Shown in pieces: positions 27,095 to 37,071 of a stretch of 64,000 nucleotides of DNA; the stretch's first letter is position 1, and every line of letters begins with the position of its first letter. The DNA lies in NCBI RefSeq assembly GCF_002215035.1, contig NZ_NKFP01000001.1, forward strand, positions 1,299,501 through 1,363,500, in the 5' to 3' direction. The position numbers were made by a program, and so were the translations under genes. The stretch is from Leptolyngbya ohadii IS1. Its GTDB lineage: Bacteria; Cyanobacteriota; Cyanobacteriia; Elainellales; Elainellaceae. The notes beneath the pieces are model-generated. The model saw nothing but the letters and a program-made list of their open reading frames with translations, was not told the origin of the DNA and did no database searches.

Positions 27095-27754
27095 TCACAA
27101 TTCAACTATACAGCTTGTATAGCTAGGACTGATATTTTTCTGGATGTTCTGTTTAATGGTGTCGAGATCAACGTAATGATCAGCAACGTTGATCAGGCTA
27201 TCACTTGTCATTGAACGCAAGCTTACGACTGCAACGCGAACTCCTCGATAAGCAATGGAATTGACAGCATAGGCTAAATCTCCATCGCCGCTGACCAGAA
27301 TAGCAGTATCAATATGGTCAGCCAGCGTCAACATGTCTACTGCAATTTCCACATCTAAATTTGCTTTTTTGGAGCCATCGGGCAACTGAATTAGATCTTT
27401 TGTGATGACGCGATAGCCATTGCGACGCATCCAGAGCAAAAAACCCTGTTGCTTTTCATTGGCGCGATCGACACCGGTATAGAAAAAAGCCCTGAGTAAC
27501 CGAGCATTTGCAGTTAATTGACAAAGCAGCTTCGTGTAGTCAATTTCAATTCCAAGCTGTAAGGCAGCATAAAAGAGGTTTGAACCGTCAATGAAAATCG
27601 CAGTTCGACCGGGATCTAGGGGGTGATGATCTGACTCATAATTCTGCGGCATTTTGATCGAATTGTTTTTATCGGCATTTTTCAAATGTTCTGGATAGCA
27701 TGGCTTTTCGAGGAGGATGTCTGAAGTTGCTGTGTGCGTGTAAGCTGTCGCCAT
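27095..27754 (-). CDS. NYN-domain (LabA/DUF88-type) protein
   Basis: 219 residues, ATG behind GAGGTACTC. The PIN-like nuclease core has its acidic residues in place: AIFIDGSNLFYAA, KANLDVEIAVDMLTLA and AILVSGDGDLAYAV, followed by GVRVAVVSLRSMTSD and a C-terminal helix. In Synechococcus the founding member LabA takes part in negative feedback on kaiBC expression, while other NYN proteins are ribonucleases or flippase-like RNA processing enzymes. The first 45 residues are not conserved. Which role applies here cannot be read from the sequence. Confidence 0.88.
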   Translation of the reverse strand: MATAYTHTATSDILLEKPCYPEHLKNADKNNSIKMPQNYESDHHPLDPGRTAIFIDGSNLFYAALQLGIEIDYTKLLCQLTANARLLRAFFYTGVDRANEKQQGFLLWMRRNGYRVITKDLIQLPDGSKKANLDVEIAVDMLTLADHIDTAILVSGDGDLAYAVNSIAYRGVRVAVVSLRSMTSDSLINVADHYVDLDTIKQNIQKNISPSYTSCIVEL

Positions 27755-27798
27755 GAGTACCTCAATTTTTGAGAAAAACTCTCTTCCATGAAATTGGA

Positions 27799-28083
27799 TT
27801 AGTAATAAAGCGTTACGTCTTCGCCACAGTGGTCTGCCAAATAAACTAGGGATTTGAAGCGAAGATTCACGATTTGATCGTAGAAGGGATTTAATTTACA
27901 AAGCGGCGGAATCCGAATCAGCGTGTAATCAAATAGTTTGATTTGTCGTTCAAACGGACAACGAGCTGGAATGATCTTGCAGAGTGACCGTGCTGTTTGA
28001 GGATTGGAAATTTCGATCGATTCCAGCCGCTGTCGAATTGGGTGAAGGAGAGAGCCAAGGTAACGAATCGCTGGGTGTTTCAC
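27799..28083 (-). CDS. Mo-dependent nitrogenase C-terminal-domain family protein
   Basis: 94 residues with a GTG start. It has the conserved order of this small cyanobacterial family: LLHPIRQRLESIEI, LCKIIPARCPFER, IPPLCKLNPFYDQIV, LRFKSLVYLADHCGEDVT. Despite the family name it is a stand-alone protein common in cyanobacteria whether or not they fix nitrogen; function is unknown. No nif gene is near it. The two conserved Cys (in LCKIIPARC and PLCKLNP) could bind metal. Confidence 0.85.
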   Translation of the reverse strand: MKHPAIRYLGSLLHPIRQRLESIEISNPQTARSLCKIIPARCPFERQIKLFDYTLIRIPPLCKLNPFYDQIVNLRFKSLVYLADHCGEDVTLYY

Positions 28084-28236
28084 GGTAAGTCAGGCAGTAA
28101 TGCCATCAGGGAAACAATCTGTCGAAGGCTAGATGAAAAGCTTATACTTCACCTCCACCTCCGATTACTTTCTAAGTTAGAACTCAAAAATGCAGAACTT
28201 GTGCAGACAAAAAATCAAGCTGGCGATCGTCTGGTT

Positions 28237-28614
28237 CTAGCTCCAATCGAGTAGCTTGGCAATTTGCTCTGGAAGTTTCATTGCCTTGAAGGGTTTTGTG
28301 ATAATTCCTGCCACAGCGAGTTCTGCAAACCGTCGTTGTTCTGCGGCTTGAACCTTTGCCGTCATTAAAATCACGGGGATCGACTGGGTTGCTGGGTTGG
28401 CTTGCAGTGCGCGAAAGGTTTCAATCCCGTCCATATCCGGCATCATCACATCGAGCAAAACCACGTCTGGCTGCTCATTGGCTGCTTTTGACAATCCTTC
28501 ATGACCAGAGGAGGCGATCGAGACTTCCCAGCCCCCAACCGTTTTCAAGGTCAGTTGAGCCACTGCCCGAATATCATATTCATCATCAATAATCAGAATG
28601 CGTCTGGTGGTCAT
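28237..28614 (-). CDS. CheY-like single-domain response regulator
   Basis: 125 residues. Complete receiver: acidic pair LIIDDEYD, phospho-Asp in VVLLDVMMPDMDG, Thr in VILMTAK and Lys in GIITKPF. Its start lies 29 bp inside the end of the upstream hybrid kinase (GGAGGCAGTCTCG as ribosome site), so translation is coupled and it is the likely phosphate sink or relay partner of that kinase. It has no output domain. Confidence 0.93.
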   Translation of the reverse strand: MTTRRILIIDDEYDIRAVAQLTLKTVGGWEVSIASSGHEGLSKAANEQPDVVLLDVMMPDMDGIETFRALQANPATQSIPVILMTAKVQAAEQRRFAELAVAGIITKPFKAMKLPEQIAKLLDWS

Positions 28615-31600
28615 CGAGACTGCCTCCTGTCTTACCGTGAATCATTCGGTTGAGCAGGCTAATCACTCTCTGCTCAAATTCCTGGGGGGTAATGCGTCCT
28701 TTGGTCAGAAATAGGGTTTGTCCCAGTCTTAGCCGTTCGCGATCGCAATCGTTGAGATCACGGGCAGTATAAACGACCAGCGGTACCCGGCAGAGGCGAT
28801 TGTGCTGCCGCAACCAGTCTACAACGGCAAAGCCGTCATCGGCAGGTAGCCCCAGATCCAGAACGAGCAAATCAGGAATCACCTGCTGGCTGAGCTGAAT
28901 AGCGTCTCGTCCGGTTTGAGCATGAAATGTTTCGATTTGATGGCGGGAAAACAGGGCTATGAGAACCTGCGCCAAATCTAAATCATCCTCAACGATCAAA
29001 ACTTTCAAAGACTGGTTATGGCTGGACAGGGCACGCTCCAGTGCTTGCCGCAACATCCTGGGATCTGGCGGCTTCACCACCCAATCGCTAATTCCAGCAT
29101 AGGGTGCCTTTCTGGCATCGGGCAGCAGCCCGCTCAAAATGACCACTGGAATCGTTTGCGTTTCAGGTTGCTGCTTCAAAACTGCTAGCGTTTCCCAGCC
29201 ATTCATACCGGGCATCAGCAGATTGAGCAAAATTACATCTGGATGATGGGTAAGCGCATGTTCTACAGCTTCCTGTCCCGAAGCAGCCGTCAGCACCTGG
29301 TAGCCCTGCCGTTCCAACATGACCCGCACCAATTGACGAATCGAAGCATCATCGTCACAGAGTAGCACCTGCGGCAATTGGGGTTCGGATTCTAGTCCGG
29401 GTGTTGAATCGATTAATTCAGAATCTAAAGTTGATAGCTGCGAACTCTCAAAATGAGAACTTTCAAAATCATTGAGAATCGGTAAGGTGAAGCAGAAGGT
29501 GCTGCCCGCTCCTAAGGTACTTTCTGCCCATATTTGCCCTTCGTGCTGCTGAAGAATGCGGCGACAAATGGCGAGTCCCAACCCGGTGCCACCCTTGCGC
29601 CGCGAATCTGAGGCATCGACTTGCTGAAACCGCTCGAAGATGGATTCTAGCTTGTCCGATGGAATGCCGCGTCCCTGGTCGGTGACTTTGATGAGGAGGG
29701 CGGGGAGTGGGAGCGCAGGAGAGCAAGCAAGCGGCAAGACGACTGAATCCTGAGTCTCTAAATTTGGGGTGCGAGGGGTTTCTGGATTCTGGGCTGTGAT
29801 CAATTCTGCGGTCAACCCAATCGTGCTTCCGGGCGAGGAAAATTTGATGGCATTGCTGAGCAAGTTTGTCAGGACTTGAATGATGCGATCGGGATCTGCC
29901 CACAGGCGAATCGAGAGAGGCACAACAGAGAGCGTGATTTCGGCTCGATCTGCCATCTCTTGCATCGCTTCTACGGATTGATGGATCAGGTCAGCAGCAT
30001 TGCAAACCTGTTTCGTCATCACGATTTTGCCGGACTCGATCCGCTCAATATCCAGAATGTCGTTGATCAGGCGCACGAGACGATCAGTATTGTTTGCCGC
30101 AATATTCAGCATATGCTGAGCATCTTCGGGCTGATTTTGCAAAACGCCTCCGGCTAAGAGATCTAAAGCAGCGGAAATCGAGGTGAGTGGCGTTCTCAGT
30201 TCATGGCTGACAATAGAGATAAATTCATCCTTCATGCGTTCAATTTCGCGGCGTTCACTAATGTCTTTGACAAAACAATAGTTGCCATCAAATTGCTGTT
30301 GCGGGTCATAGGCTTTCACCATCACAATTTGCTTATCGAGAATGGTGCCATCTTTACGAATTGCCCTTGCCTCTGCTTCCGCCTTGCCAGCCTGGATCAT
30401 TTGCTGATAGGCAGCCTCCACGATTGCAATGTCATCTGAGTGAACTGTTTGCTGCCATTTCACGCCCAATAGCTCTTCGGGTTGGTAGCCTAGCATATCG
30501 GCATAGGCACGATTGACTTGAACATATTCTCCTTGTGTGTTCAATCGAGCAATAGCTTCAATGGCACTTTCTAATGCCTTACGAAGATTCTGAAGCTGCT
30601 CTTCAGCTGCTTTGCGCTCAGTAATATCGGTAGCAATTCCTAGAAATCCCGTGATTTGATTGTCTGCATCTTTAAGGGCAGTGATGGACAACAACACCGG
30701 AAAGCGCGAACCATTTTTGCGAATATAAGTCCACTCATTCTCGTCCAGTTCTCCTCGGCGTGCCCTGACAATAAACACGTCAAATCCTGGGTCAATGGGT
30801 TCTCTTAATTCCTGGGATAGGGATTGCGATCGCTGCACAATTTCCTGCCAATCATGAATCAGGACGGGTGTGTTTTTTCCAATCACTTCTGTTGCTGGAT
30901 AGCCGAGCCACCGCTCTGCTGTGGTATTAAAGGTGAGAATTGTGCCGTCAACGCTAGTTGAAATAATGCTGTAGTTGGCACTGTTTAGAATCGCTCGCTG
31001 AAATGTTAAGGTTTCGCGGAGCGTTCGTTCTGCTGCTTTTCGCTGGTCGATGTTGCGAAAGTAGACGGATAGTCCGTCGGTGGCAGGATAGGCATGAACC
31101 TCAAACCACTGGTTCAAAGGTGGGTAAAATGCTTCAAACTGAACAGTAACCCGCTCACCAACAGCCCGATGATACTCGCGGTAAAAGGCAGAATGAACCG
31201 CCTCTGGAAACTCATCCCAGATTACTTGCCGCAGCAATTCTTCTCGTCTTCGCTGCAAGAGCAACTCTGCCTGCCGATTCAGGTAGGTAAACCGCCACTC
31301 CTGATCCAGGGCAAAAAAAGCATCTGTAATGCTTTCCAGGATATTTGCAATCTGGTTACGGGCAGTTTGTGCTTGCGCGAGAAGCTGGATGCGGGCTTGC
31401 TCTGCTTGCTGTAACTCGGCTGTCGTTTGCGCCACCTGAACGAGATGACGCCGTAGCTCTAGCTGGGAAATGACCTGACGACTTAAGGCTTGCAATGCCT
31501 GAATTTGATCGGCATTCAGCTGTCGAGGCACCCGATCGATCACACACAAAGTCCCCAAAGAATAGCCGTCTGAGGTGATCAGCGGAGCACCGGCATAGAA

Positions 31601-31933
31601 TCGGATATAGGGTTCGCCAGTGACTAAGGGATTGGTCGCAAATCGTTCGTCGTGCAGCGTGTCTGGAACAATCAAAACATCGTCAGGCTGCAAGATGGCG
31701 TGGGCACAGAATGCAAAATCGCGGGGCGTTTCTATCGCCTCTAACCCCAATCGGGATTTGAACCACTGGCGGCAGTCGTCAATCAGGCTGACTAAGGCAA
31801 TGGGTGTCCCACAAATAAAGGCAGCAAGCCGGGTTAAATCATCAAATGCCGCTTCAGGAATCGTATCTAGAATGTTGTACTGTTGAAGGGCATTGAGTCT
31901 ATCTGCTTCGTTGTCTGGCAAAGGGGCTTTCAT
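28586..31933 (-). CDS. Hybrid histidine kinase GAF-PAS-PAS-PAS-HisKA-HATPase-REC-REC
   Basis: 1,115 residues, no membrane segment. Residues about 20-170: GAF (LVSLIDDCRQWFKSRLGL, FCAHAI). About 190-560: three PAS units, each followed by PAC-type strands (ITDAFFALDQEW, SIISTSVDGTILTFN, AIARLNTQGEYVQVNRAYADML). HisKA: FISIVSHELRTPL; N box NLLSNAIKFSSPG; G boxes DQGRGIPSDK and GTGLGLAI. First receiver (about 865-975) keeps the acidic pair LLCDDDAS but reads VILLNLLMPGMNG, so Asn904 replaces the phospho-Asp. The second receiver (about 985-1095) is normal (LLVLDLGLPADDG). Starts four bases inside the upstream regulator (ATGA overlap). The sensor is cytoplasmic; the signal is unknown. Confidence 0.93.
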   Translation of the reverse strand: MKAPLPDNEADRLNALQQYNILDTIPEAAFDDLTRLAAFICGTPIALVSLIDDCRQWFKSRLGLEAIETPRDFAFCAHAILQPDDVLIVPDTLHDERFATNPLVTGEPYIRFYAGAPLITSDGYSLGTLCVIDRVPRQLNADQIQALQALSRQVISQLELRRHLVQVAQTTAELQQAEQARIQLLAQAQTARNQIANILESITDAFFALDQEWRFTYLNRQAELLLQRRREELLRQVIWDEFPEAVHSAFYREYHRAVGERVTVQFEAFYPPLNQWFEVHAYPATDGLSVYFRNIDQRKAAERTLRETLTFQRAILNSANYSIISTSVDGTILTFNTTAERWLGYPATEVIGKNTPVLIHDWQEIVQRSQSLSQELREPIDPGFDVFIVRARRGELDENEWTYIRKNGSRFPVLLSITALKDADNQITGFLGIATDITERKAAEEQLQNLRKALESAIEAIARLNTQGEYVQVNRAYADMLGYQPEELLGVKWQQTVHSDDIAIVEAAYQQMIQAGKAEAEARAIRKDGTILDKQIVMVKAYDPQQQFDGNYCFVKDISERREIERMKDEFISIVSHELRTPLTSISAALDLLAGGVLQNQPEDAQHMLNIAANNTDRLVRLINDILDIERIESGKIVMTKQVCNAADLIHQSVEAMQEMADRAEITLSVVPLSIRLWADPDRIIQVLTNLLSNAIKFSSPGSTIGLTAELITAQNPETPRTPNLETQDSVVLPLACSPALPLPALLIKVTDQGRGIPSDKLESIFERFQQVDASDSRRKGGTGLGLAICRRILQQHEGQIWAESTLGAGSTFCFTLPILNDFESSHFESSQLSTLDSELIDSTPGLESEPQLPQVLLCDDDASIRQLVRVMLERQGYQVLTAASGQEAVEHALTHHPDVILLNLLMPGMNGWETLAVLKQQPETQTIPVVILSGLLPDARKAPYAGISDWVVKPPDPRMLRQALERALSSHNQSLKVLIVEDDLDLAQVLIALFSRHQIETFHAQTGRDAIQLSQQVIPDLLVLDLGLPADDGFAVVDWLRQHNRLCRVPLVVYTARDLNDCDRERLRLGQTLFLTKGRITPQEFEQRVISLLNRMIHGKTGGSLDDHQTHSDY

Positions 31934-34302
31934 GGTGAACTCCCCTCAGAACGGGTTCCATGCTCAGCTTGGCTGAGGCGATCGCGGGCAGTCTGGTACA
32001 GCATTTGAAGATCCGCACCGTCCTGCGGATACTGAACCACCTCCGCTCTCAGACCGACTTGAAACGAAGTACTCTCCGCCTCGAACTCAAACCGCTGCCA
32101 CGACTGCTGCAAATCGAGGATGCGCTGCATTCCATCCGCCTGGGTCATGCCTGCCATGCCGATAATAAATTCTCCGCCCCCCCACCGACCGACGATATCC
32201 TCAGTGTGAAACGATCGCCGCAACAGCTCTCCAAATCGCGCTAGGACTTGATCCACCGCCGCATGACCGTACTGCTGATTGATGGGTTTCAGGGGGTCTA
32301 GCTCTATCAGTGCCAGGCAAAACGGCTGCTGACAATGCTCACACCACTGAAGAAACTGAGACAAGGCTTCAGTAGACTTGCGACGATTTGCCACGCCAGT
32401 CAGGGCATCCATCTCCGCAAAGCTCTTGAGCAAACGGGTACGCTCCAGGCGATTGAAAATTCGCGTGACCAGTTCTGGACCGACGATCGGTTTGCTGACG
32501 AAATCATCTGCGCCGACTGCAAAGACCTGATACATGGTTTCGGCATCGGTGTGAGCGGTCAGAAATAGAATCGGTAGCCCACTCCAGCACGGATCATTGC
32601 GAACCACCTGGCAGAGTTCCAGTCCACTCACACAGGGCATTTCAATGTCCAGAACCAGGAGATCCGGCGGATTTGCCTCCAGGGAATCTAGAAACAAAAG
32701 CGGATTGTCGAGCACCGAGACGTGAAGCCCCCAGGGAATCAGTAAACGCTGGAGTGCTGTCAAGATTTGCACATCATCGTCTACCACCAGCACCGTTGCC
32801 TGGATGGGGCGGGCCTGTTGCAGCACTTGATTGACTGCTTCCAGGACTTGAGTGGCAGTGATGGGCTGTTGGAGCCGTCGCCCGCCCAAGCGAGTTACCT
32901 TTACCCGATCGATTAATCGATCTTGGTCGGTTAACACCAGCACAGGAACCGGGGGCGTGCAAGCCCTCAGCTCAGACAGCAGCATCAAGTGATTGTCAGT
33001 ATCGGCGGCGTTAGCAAAGTCAAGTAACGCTACATCTGGATGCGCTTTAGTGATTTGCTCTCTGGCAGTCACCGGGTTGGATATAATTTGAACCCGAAAG
33101 CCCCAGCCAGAAGACTCATTCTGTAATTGAGCCGTGAAGGTCGAATTGGAACTGACGACTAACAACCAGGGACGCTCATCAACGGATTGATCGACTACAG
33201 CAACCCCAGACGGCTCGCTGCTTAGATTATTGTTCAAATCATTTAGATGCTGCAATTCCTGCCGTAGGGAGTTGACAAGTTTAGAGAGGCGCTGAACTTG
33301 CTGACGCGTTAGCGATCGCCCCTTTTGAAAGAGAGGTTCAATTTCTTGGGCTAAACGGGAACCTTGATCCGCGCCAAACATACCCAGCGATCCTGCCAAC
33401 TTATGAGTTGCCTGTTCTGCCTGCTGTCGCAGTTCCTCGCTCAGCTTATTTTGCCGCAACAGGACGACTGCCTGCTCAACGACTGAAACCCGACGATCGA
33501 CCGCCTCTTTCACCTGATTCCAAACCATGCTGAGACCCGTTAAAGTCTGCGATGCGATCGTGGTTTTACCTTCGTCCTGCCTCTTCTGACCTTTATCGCT
33601 CCGTGCCTTTTCCTCCCTAAGCTTTTCCTCTGCGGGTCTGAGCCGATAGCCAAGACCATATACCGTTTCGATGGGATCATCTAGAGCGCCTGCTGCCCTC
33701 AGTTTTTGCCGCAGTCCTTTAATGTGGGAACGGATGGTGTCCTCGGTGGGGGTTTCCTCAAAAGACCAAATGTGATCAATCAGGGTGCCCGTGCTAAAAA
33801 TGCGATGCGGATTGCGCAGAAATAGCTCCAGCAACCCATACTCTTTGGGCGTTAACCGGACTAATTGACGATCGCAGGTGACTTCACAAATACTGGGATC
33901 AAGCCCTAGATTTCTCCATTCCAGCAAGGGGGGTAAGGCAGTATCGCCCCGTCGCAGCAGTGCCCGAACCCGGGCTAATAGCTCCTGTAAATTAAATGGT
34001 TTAGCGACATAGTCATCTGCCCCAGCGTCTAGCCCTATCACTTTATTCAGGCTGGCACTCTGGGCAGTCAACAAGAGAACTGGGGTTTGCTTGCCCTGCG
34101 ACCGTAATCTTCGACACAAACTAATGCCATCCAGCTTTGGCAGCCCCACGTCTAGCAAAATCAAGTCATAGGCAAAAGATTCCAACAAAGCCCATCCGGT
34201 CTCGCCGTCTGCTGCGACATCTACAGCGTAGTGTTGCTCGGTCAGAGCTTTGACAAGCGGTTCACCAATTAGCGAATCATCCTCCACCAATAGAATTTTC
34301 AT
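31930..34302 (-). CDS. Response regulator REC-wHTH-Hpt-REC-REC-GGDEF
   Basis: 790 residues. REC1 is normal (LLVEDDS; LILLDVGLPKLDG). A winged-helix OmpR domain follows (RLTPKEYGLLELFLRNP, ETVYGLGYRLRP). Then a linker and an Hpt domain with the relay His in ATHKLAGSLGMFGAD. REC2 (about 375-500) has lost the acidic pair (VVSSNS) though an Asp remains. REC3 is normal (LVVDDDVQ; LLVLDIEMPCVSG). The C-terminal GGDEF domain keeps DALTGVANRR but its signature is RWGGGEF: the third motif residue is Gly, so cyclase activity is doubtful. First gene of a coupled three-gene relay with the hybrid kinase and CheY-like protein. Confidence 0.92.
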   Translation of the reverse strand: MKILLVEDDSLIGEPLVKALTEQHYAVDVAADGETGWALLESFAYDLILLDVGLPKLDGISLCRRLRSQGKQTPVLLLTAQSASLNKVIGLDAGADDYVAKPFNLQELLARVRALLRRGDTALPPLLEWRNLGLDPSICEVTCDRQLVRLTPKEYGLLELFLRNPHRIFSTGTLIDHIWSFEETPTEDTIRSHIKGLRQKLRAAGALDDPIETVYGLGYRLRPAEEKLREEKARSDKGQKRQDEGKTTIASQTLTGLSMVWNQVKEAVDRRVSVVEQAVVLLRQNKLSEELRQQAEQATHKLAGSLGMFGADQGSRLAQEIEPLFQKGRSLTRQQVQRLSKLVNSLRQELQHLNDLNNNLSSEPSGVAVVDQSVDERPWLLVVSSNSTFTAQLQNESSGWGFRVQIISNPVTAREQITKAHPDVALLDFANAADTDNHLMLLSELRACTPPVPVLVLTDQDRLIDRVKVTRLGGRRLQQPITATQVLEAVNQVLQQARPIQATVLVVDDDVQILTALQRLLIPWGLHVSVLDNPLLFLDSLEANPPDLLVLDIEMPCVSGLELCQVVRNDPCWSGLPILFLTAHTDAETMYQVFAVGADDFVSKPIVGPELVTRIFNRLERTRLLKSFAEMDALTGVANRRKSTEALSQFLQWCEHCQQPFCLALIELDPLKPINQQYGHAAVDQVLARFGELLRRSFHTEDIVGRWGGGEFIIGMAGMTQADGMQRILDLQQSWQRFEFEAESTSFQVGLRAEVVQYPQDGADLQMLYQTARDRLSQAEHGTRSEGSSP

Positions 34303-35177
34303 AACTCGCTAGCTGCAACGATAAGGCGTAGCTCAGTCTGCCATTCACAGCACTCCTCCGTTAAGGCTAACTCGAATCAAACCCCGGTAGTTTGTAGATT
34401 TGTTGGGTAACTTCAGCAGGGCAGTTCAGCAGCAAGCCACCAGTATCCGGAAAGCGATAAGCATTGCTTGGATACGGGCAACCTCTCATAGAAAAGATGA
34501 CACTTCTTGAAGAGAAAGAAAAGGTAAAGATTTATGACTGCTATTGTGTAAGGAAGTGGTCGTAATTATTTGTGAGATAGAGAGGGTCTGGGCTTCTCCC
34601 CAAGGCGGGGGCACAGCCACCACCCCTAAATCCATCCGTTATTTAATTGCGCCCAGCTACTGACGTGCGCCGAAAACGATAGACATTGGAAAATTAGGGG
34701 CAAGATCTCGATCCCTCTCACCTTACTATCAACCTTTTCTTGCGGCACAACCAGATGTCCTCATACTGCCGTGCACAGTCACTAAGTTTGCTGAAATTCG
34801 CGCAAACAGTTCTCTAACTTATTGGATATCGACGATCGCCAAAAACATTACTACAATGATCAGTATAAAGTTGATATAACAAAAGTCTCTTTTCTAAGCG
34901 AATACGTCATTTCTTCTCACGCAGTTAAACTTGCTTAAGCTAACGAAAATAAGCAACAAGCAGTACTGCTTGGGCGATCGCTACACGACGTAAACCCTTA
35001 ATATAAAACCCTCAACGGTAAAAACCTCAAAAAATTATTTCCGACCAGCAGCATTTGGAGTTTGGTTGGCTCCATCTCTTTTTGCTTCATTTCAATGGTG
35101 AAAGGTATCTGCCTACTCTTTGTCAGTGGTAGATCCTTGTGCTGCTGGAATCCATTTAGGTGAGGCAGTTGAATCCA
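34303..35177. other. Long intergenic region without a recognised gene
   Basis: 875 bp between the divergent relay operon and the dioxygenase. Near 34500 a good ribosome site (GAAAAGGTAAAG) precedes an ATG that runs only five codons, perhaps a gene start cut away. The part from 34800 to 34960 is AT-rich and probably regulatory. No coding segment can be defended. Confidence 0.5.
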
Positions 35178-35876
35178 ATGGTGAATCTTTCTCAATCCCA
35201 AGCATTTATTAAACCAGAAGCAAATTGTCTGGCAAGCTATGTTTTGGAGTTTTTAACGGCGATCGATGTCAAGCCACTCCAGCCTTCTTTTGCCAATTTG
35301 CCTGCTGATCCCTATCTGGAGGGCGGTTATCGGCTCCGGCGACTTTCTCACTTTACTGTGGATAGCGATCGATTGATTAAACAACCCCATCGTCGTTTGT
35401 TCCAGAGTCGGCAGTACAACCCCTTACTTGGGGATGTGGTTCGAGAGTATGACGAGTTGGATAATGAGCTGATTCAGCTAGAAGGGTTTCAGCGCTTAGT
35501 CTGGGAATTTTTCCAGTTCTGCCAAGCTTGCTCCCCTCACAAGGAGATTGGCGTACATCAAATTCGGACAACTGCTTCCTCTGAAAAGCTGGGAAATCCG
35601 GCTCCCGAAGGTATTCACCGGGATGGAGTCGATCTGGTTGGTATTTTCTCCGTTAATCGCCACGATGTTGACGGCGCAGAAACCCACCTCTATTCAAGCA
35701 AAGAGGGCGGACAACCTGTATTGAGCAAAGTGCTGCATCCGGGAGAATTTCTGATTTTTAAGGACGATCAATATTTCCATTACACCTCCCCGATACGTGC
35801 GATCGGTTTTGGTCAGGGCACTAGGGATGTCTTTGTGTTGACTTGCCCTGGGCTGTTCCCACCGGATGAGGAATAG
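35178..35876 (+). CDS. 2OG-Fe(II) dioxygenase of the amino-acid hydroxylase (PF10014) type
   Basis: 232 residues from the ATG at 35178; an in-frame GTG at 35160 is the alternative. Iron site HxD...H: HRDGVDLVGIF (His and Asp) and YFHYTSPI (distal His), followed by RDVFVLTC whose Arg should bind the 2-oxoglutarate carboxylate. The N-terminal block YRLRRLSHFTVD is typical of this family, which includes bacterial L-isoleucine and related free-amino-acid hydroxylases. It precedes an aminotransferase stump and the threonine-degradation genes tdh and kbl on the same strand, which suggests a free amino acid as substrate; which one is not shown. Confidence 0.85.
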   Translation: MVNLSQSQAFIKPEANCLASYVLEFLTAIDVKPLQPSFANLPADPYLEGGYRLRRLSHFTVDSDRLIKQPHRRLFQSRQYNPLLGDVVREYDELDNELIQLEGFQRLVWEFFQFCQACSPHKEIGVHQIRTTASSEKLGNPAPEGIHRDGVDLVGIFSVNRHDVDGAETHLYSSKEGGQPVLSKVLHPGEFLIFKDDQYFHYTSPIRAIGFGQGTRDVFVLTCPGLFPPDEE

Positions 35877-36071
35877 ACGCAAGCCCTGAGCGATCGAGGC
35901 ATTTTTGTCTGGCATGGGCACTTCTATGCATTGAATCTGGTTCAGCGGCTTGGGCTAGAAGCCAAGGGAGGAGTGCTCCGAATTGGCTGCACTCACTACA
36001 ACACATCAAAGGAAGTTTATCGTCTGTTATACAGGCTGCATGAGTTAGCAAGACATTCGGTTGCGGCATGA
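35877..36071 (+). pseudogene. C-terminal stump of a class V aminotransferase (cysteine desulfurase-like)
   Basis: Directly after the dioxygenase stop the same frame continues for 64 codons: ALSDRGIFVWHGHFYALNLV, then QRLGLEAKGGVLRIGCTHYN and TSKEVYRLLYRLHELA before TGA. This matches the last sixth of cysteine desulfurase-like PLP enzymes (pattern GIFVWxGxxYA ... GGxxRIGxxHYNT). The PLP lysine and the rest of the protein are absent, so the gene has lost its 5' part by deletion. No start codon is available. Confidence 0.8.
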
Positions 36072-36081
36072 GGTTCGATCG

Positions 36082-37071
36082 ATGAACAAAATTCTAGTTA
36101 CAGGTGCGAGGGGACAGCTCGGCAGCGATTTAGTCACTGCATTACGCCAGCAATATGGAGCAACCAACGTGATTGAAAGCGGTTGGAGAGTTCCCTCCGA
36201 TCGCTCCAGTTCTTTTGCCTTTGAGGTTTTAGACGTTACCGATCGAACCCAGCTGCAAAAGCTAATTGAACATTATCACATCGATACTGTTTACCATTTA
36301 GCAGCGATATTATCCGCGAAAGGAGAACAATTGCCCGATCGATGCTGGGAGGTTAACGTGAACGGATTGCGGCATGTTCTAGAGGCTGCACAGCAATTCA
36401 ATCTGCAAGTCTTTTTTCCCAGTTCGATCGCAGTTTTTGGACCCCATACCCCCAAACTCGATACGCCCCAGGTAACGGTGGAAGATCCAGCCACCATATA
36501 CGGCATTACGAAGGCGACGGGAGAACTTCTGTGCCACTACTATGCCCACCGCTACGGGGTTGATGTCCGGAGTCTGCGCTTACCCGGCATCATTAGCTAC
36601 AGTGCTCCTCCAGGCGGGGGAACTACGGATTTTGCGGTCGAAATATTCCAGGCAGCCCTGCACTCAGAAACCTACACCTGCTTTGTTCGCCCAGAGACGC
36701 GCCTCCCCATGATGTATATCTCTGATGCGATTCGTGCCATTTTAGGTATTATGCAAGCGGACTCCAACGCGATTAAGATCCGGTCGAGCTACAACGTGAC
36801 CGCGATCAGTTTTTCTGCCGCAGAACTGGTTGCTGAAATTCAAACCCACCTGCCCTACTTCACCTGTCGCTACGTTCCCGACTTTCGGCAAACGATCGCC
36901 GACTCCTGGCCCTCCGTGATTGATGATTCAAAAGCGCGAGCCGACTGGGGGTGGCAGCATCATTATGATTTAGCCGCGCTCGTGACCGAGATGCTGGAGA
37001 AACTGCGTGCCCAAAGTCAAAATTCCCATCAGAGTGCCCGGAGCCAAGAAACAGGAGTCCTGCGATCATGA
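36082..37071 (+). CDS. tdh: L-threonine 3-dehydrogenase, short-chain (epimerase-like) type
   Basis: 329 residues from the ATG at 36082 (GAGG upstream). NAD-binding motif [15 protein letters not shown]; active-site [11 protein letters not shown] and [15 protein letters not shown] (Tyr-x3-Lys); LPGIISY and [12 protein letters not shown] are characteristic of the SDR-type threonine dehydrogenases. It oxidises L-threonine to 2-amino-3-ketobutyrate in the cytoplasm. Its stop overlaps the start of kbl (ATGA at 37068-37071), which takes the product to glycine and acetyl-CoA. A UDP-sugar epimerase is the main alternative, but the kbl partner decides against it. Confidence 0.92.
   Translation: MNKILVTGARGQLGSDLVTALRQQYGATNVIESGWRVPSDRSSSFAFEVLDVTDRTQLQKLIEHYHIDTVYHLAAILSAKGEQLPDRCWEVNVNGLRHVLEAAQQFNLQVFFPSSIAVFGPHTPKLDTPQVTVEDPATIYGITKATGELLCHYYAHRYGVDVRSLRLPGIISYSAPPGGGTTDFAVEIFQAALHSETYTCFVRPETRLPMMYISDAIRAILGIMQADSNAIKIRSSYNVTAISFSAAELVAEIQTHLPYFTCRYVPDFRQTIADSWPSVIDDSKARADWGWQHHYDLAALVTEMLEKLRAQSQNSHQSARSQETGVLRS

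Noticed and set aside
27799-28083. Evidence for nitrogen fixation from the Mo-nitrogenase-C-type gene
   Set aside because: The small family is widespread in cyanobacteria as a separate protein, and no nif gene or nif-type promoter is near.
36082-37071. UDP-sugar epimerase
   Set aside because: The translationally coupled kbl gene and the [12 protein letters not shown] motif fit SDR-type threonine dehydrogenase better.
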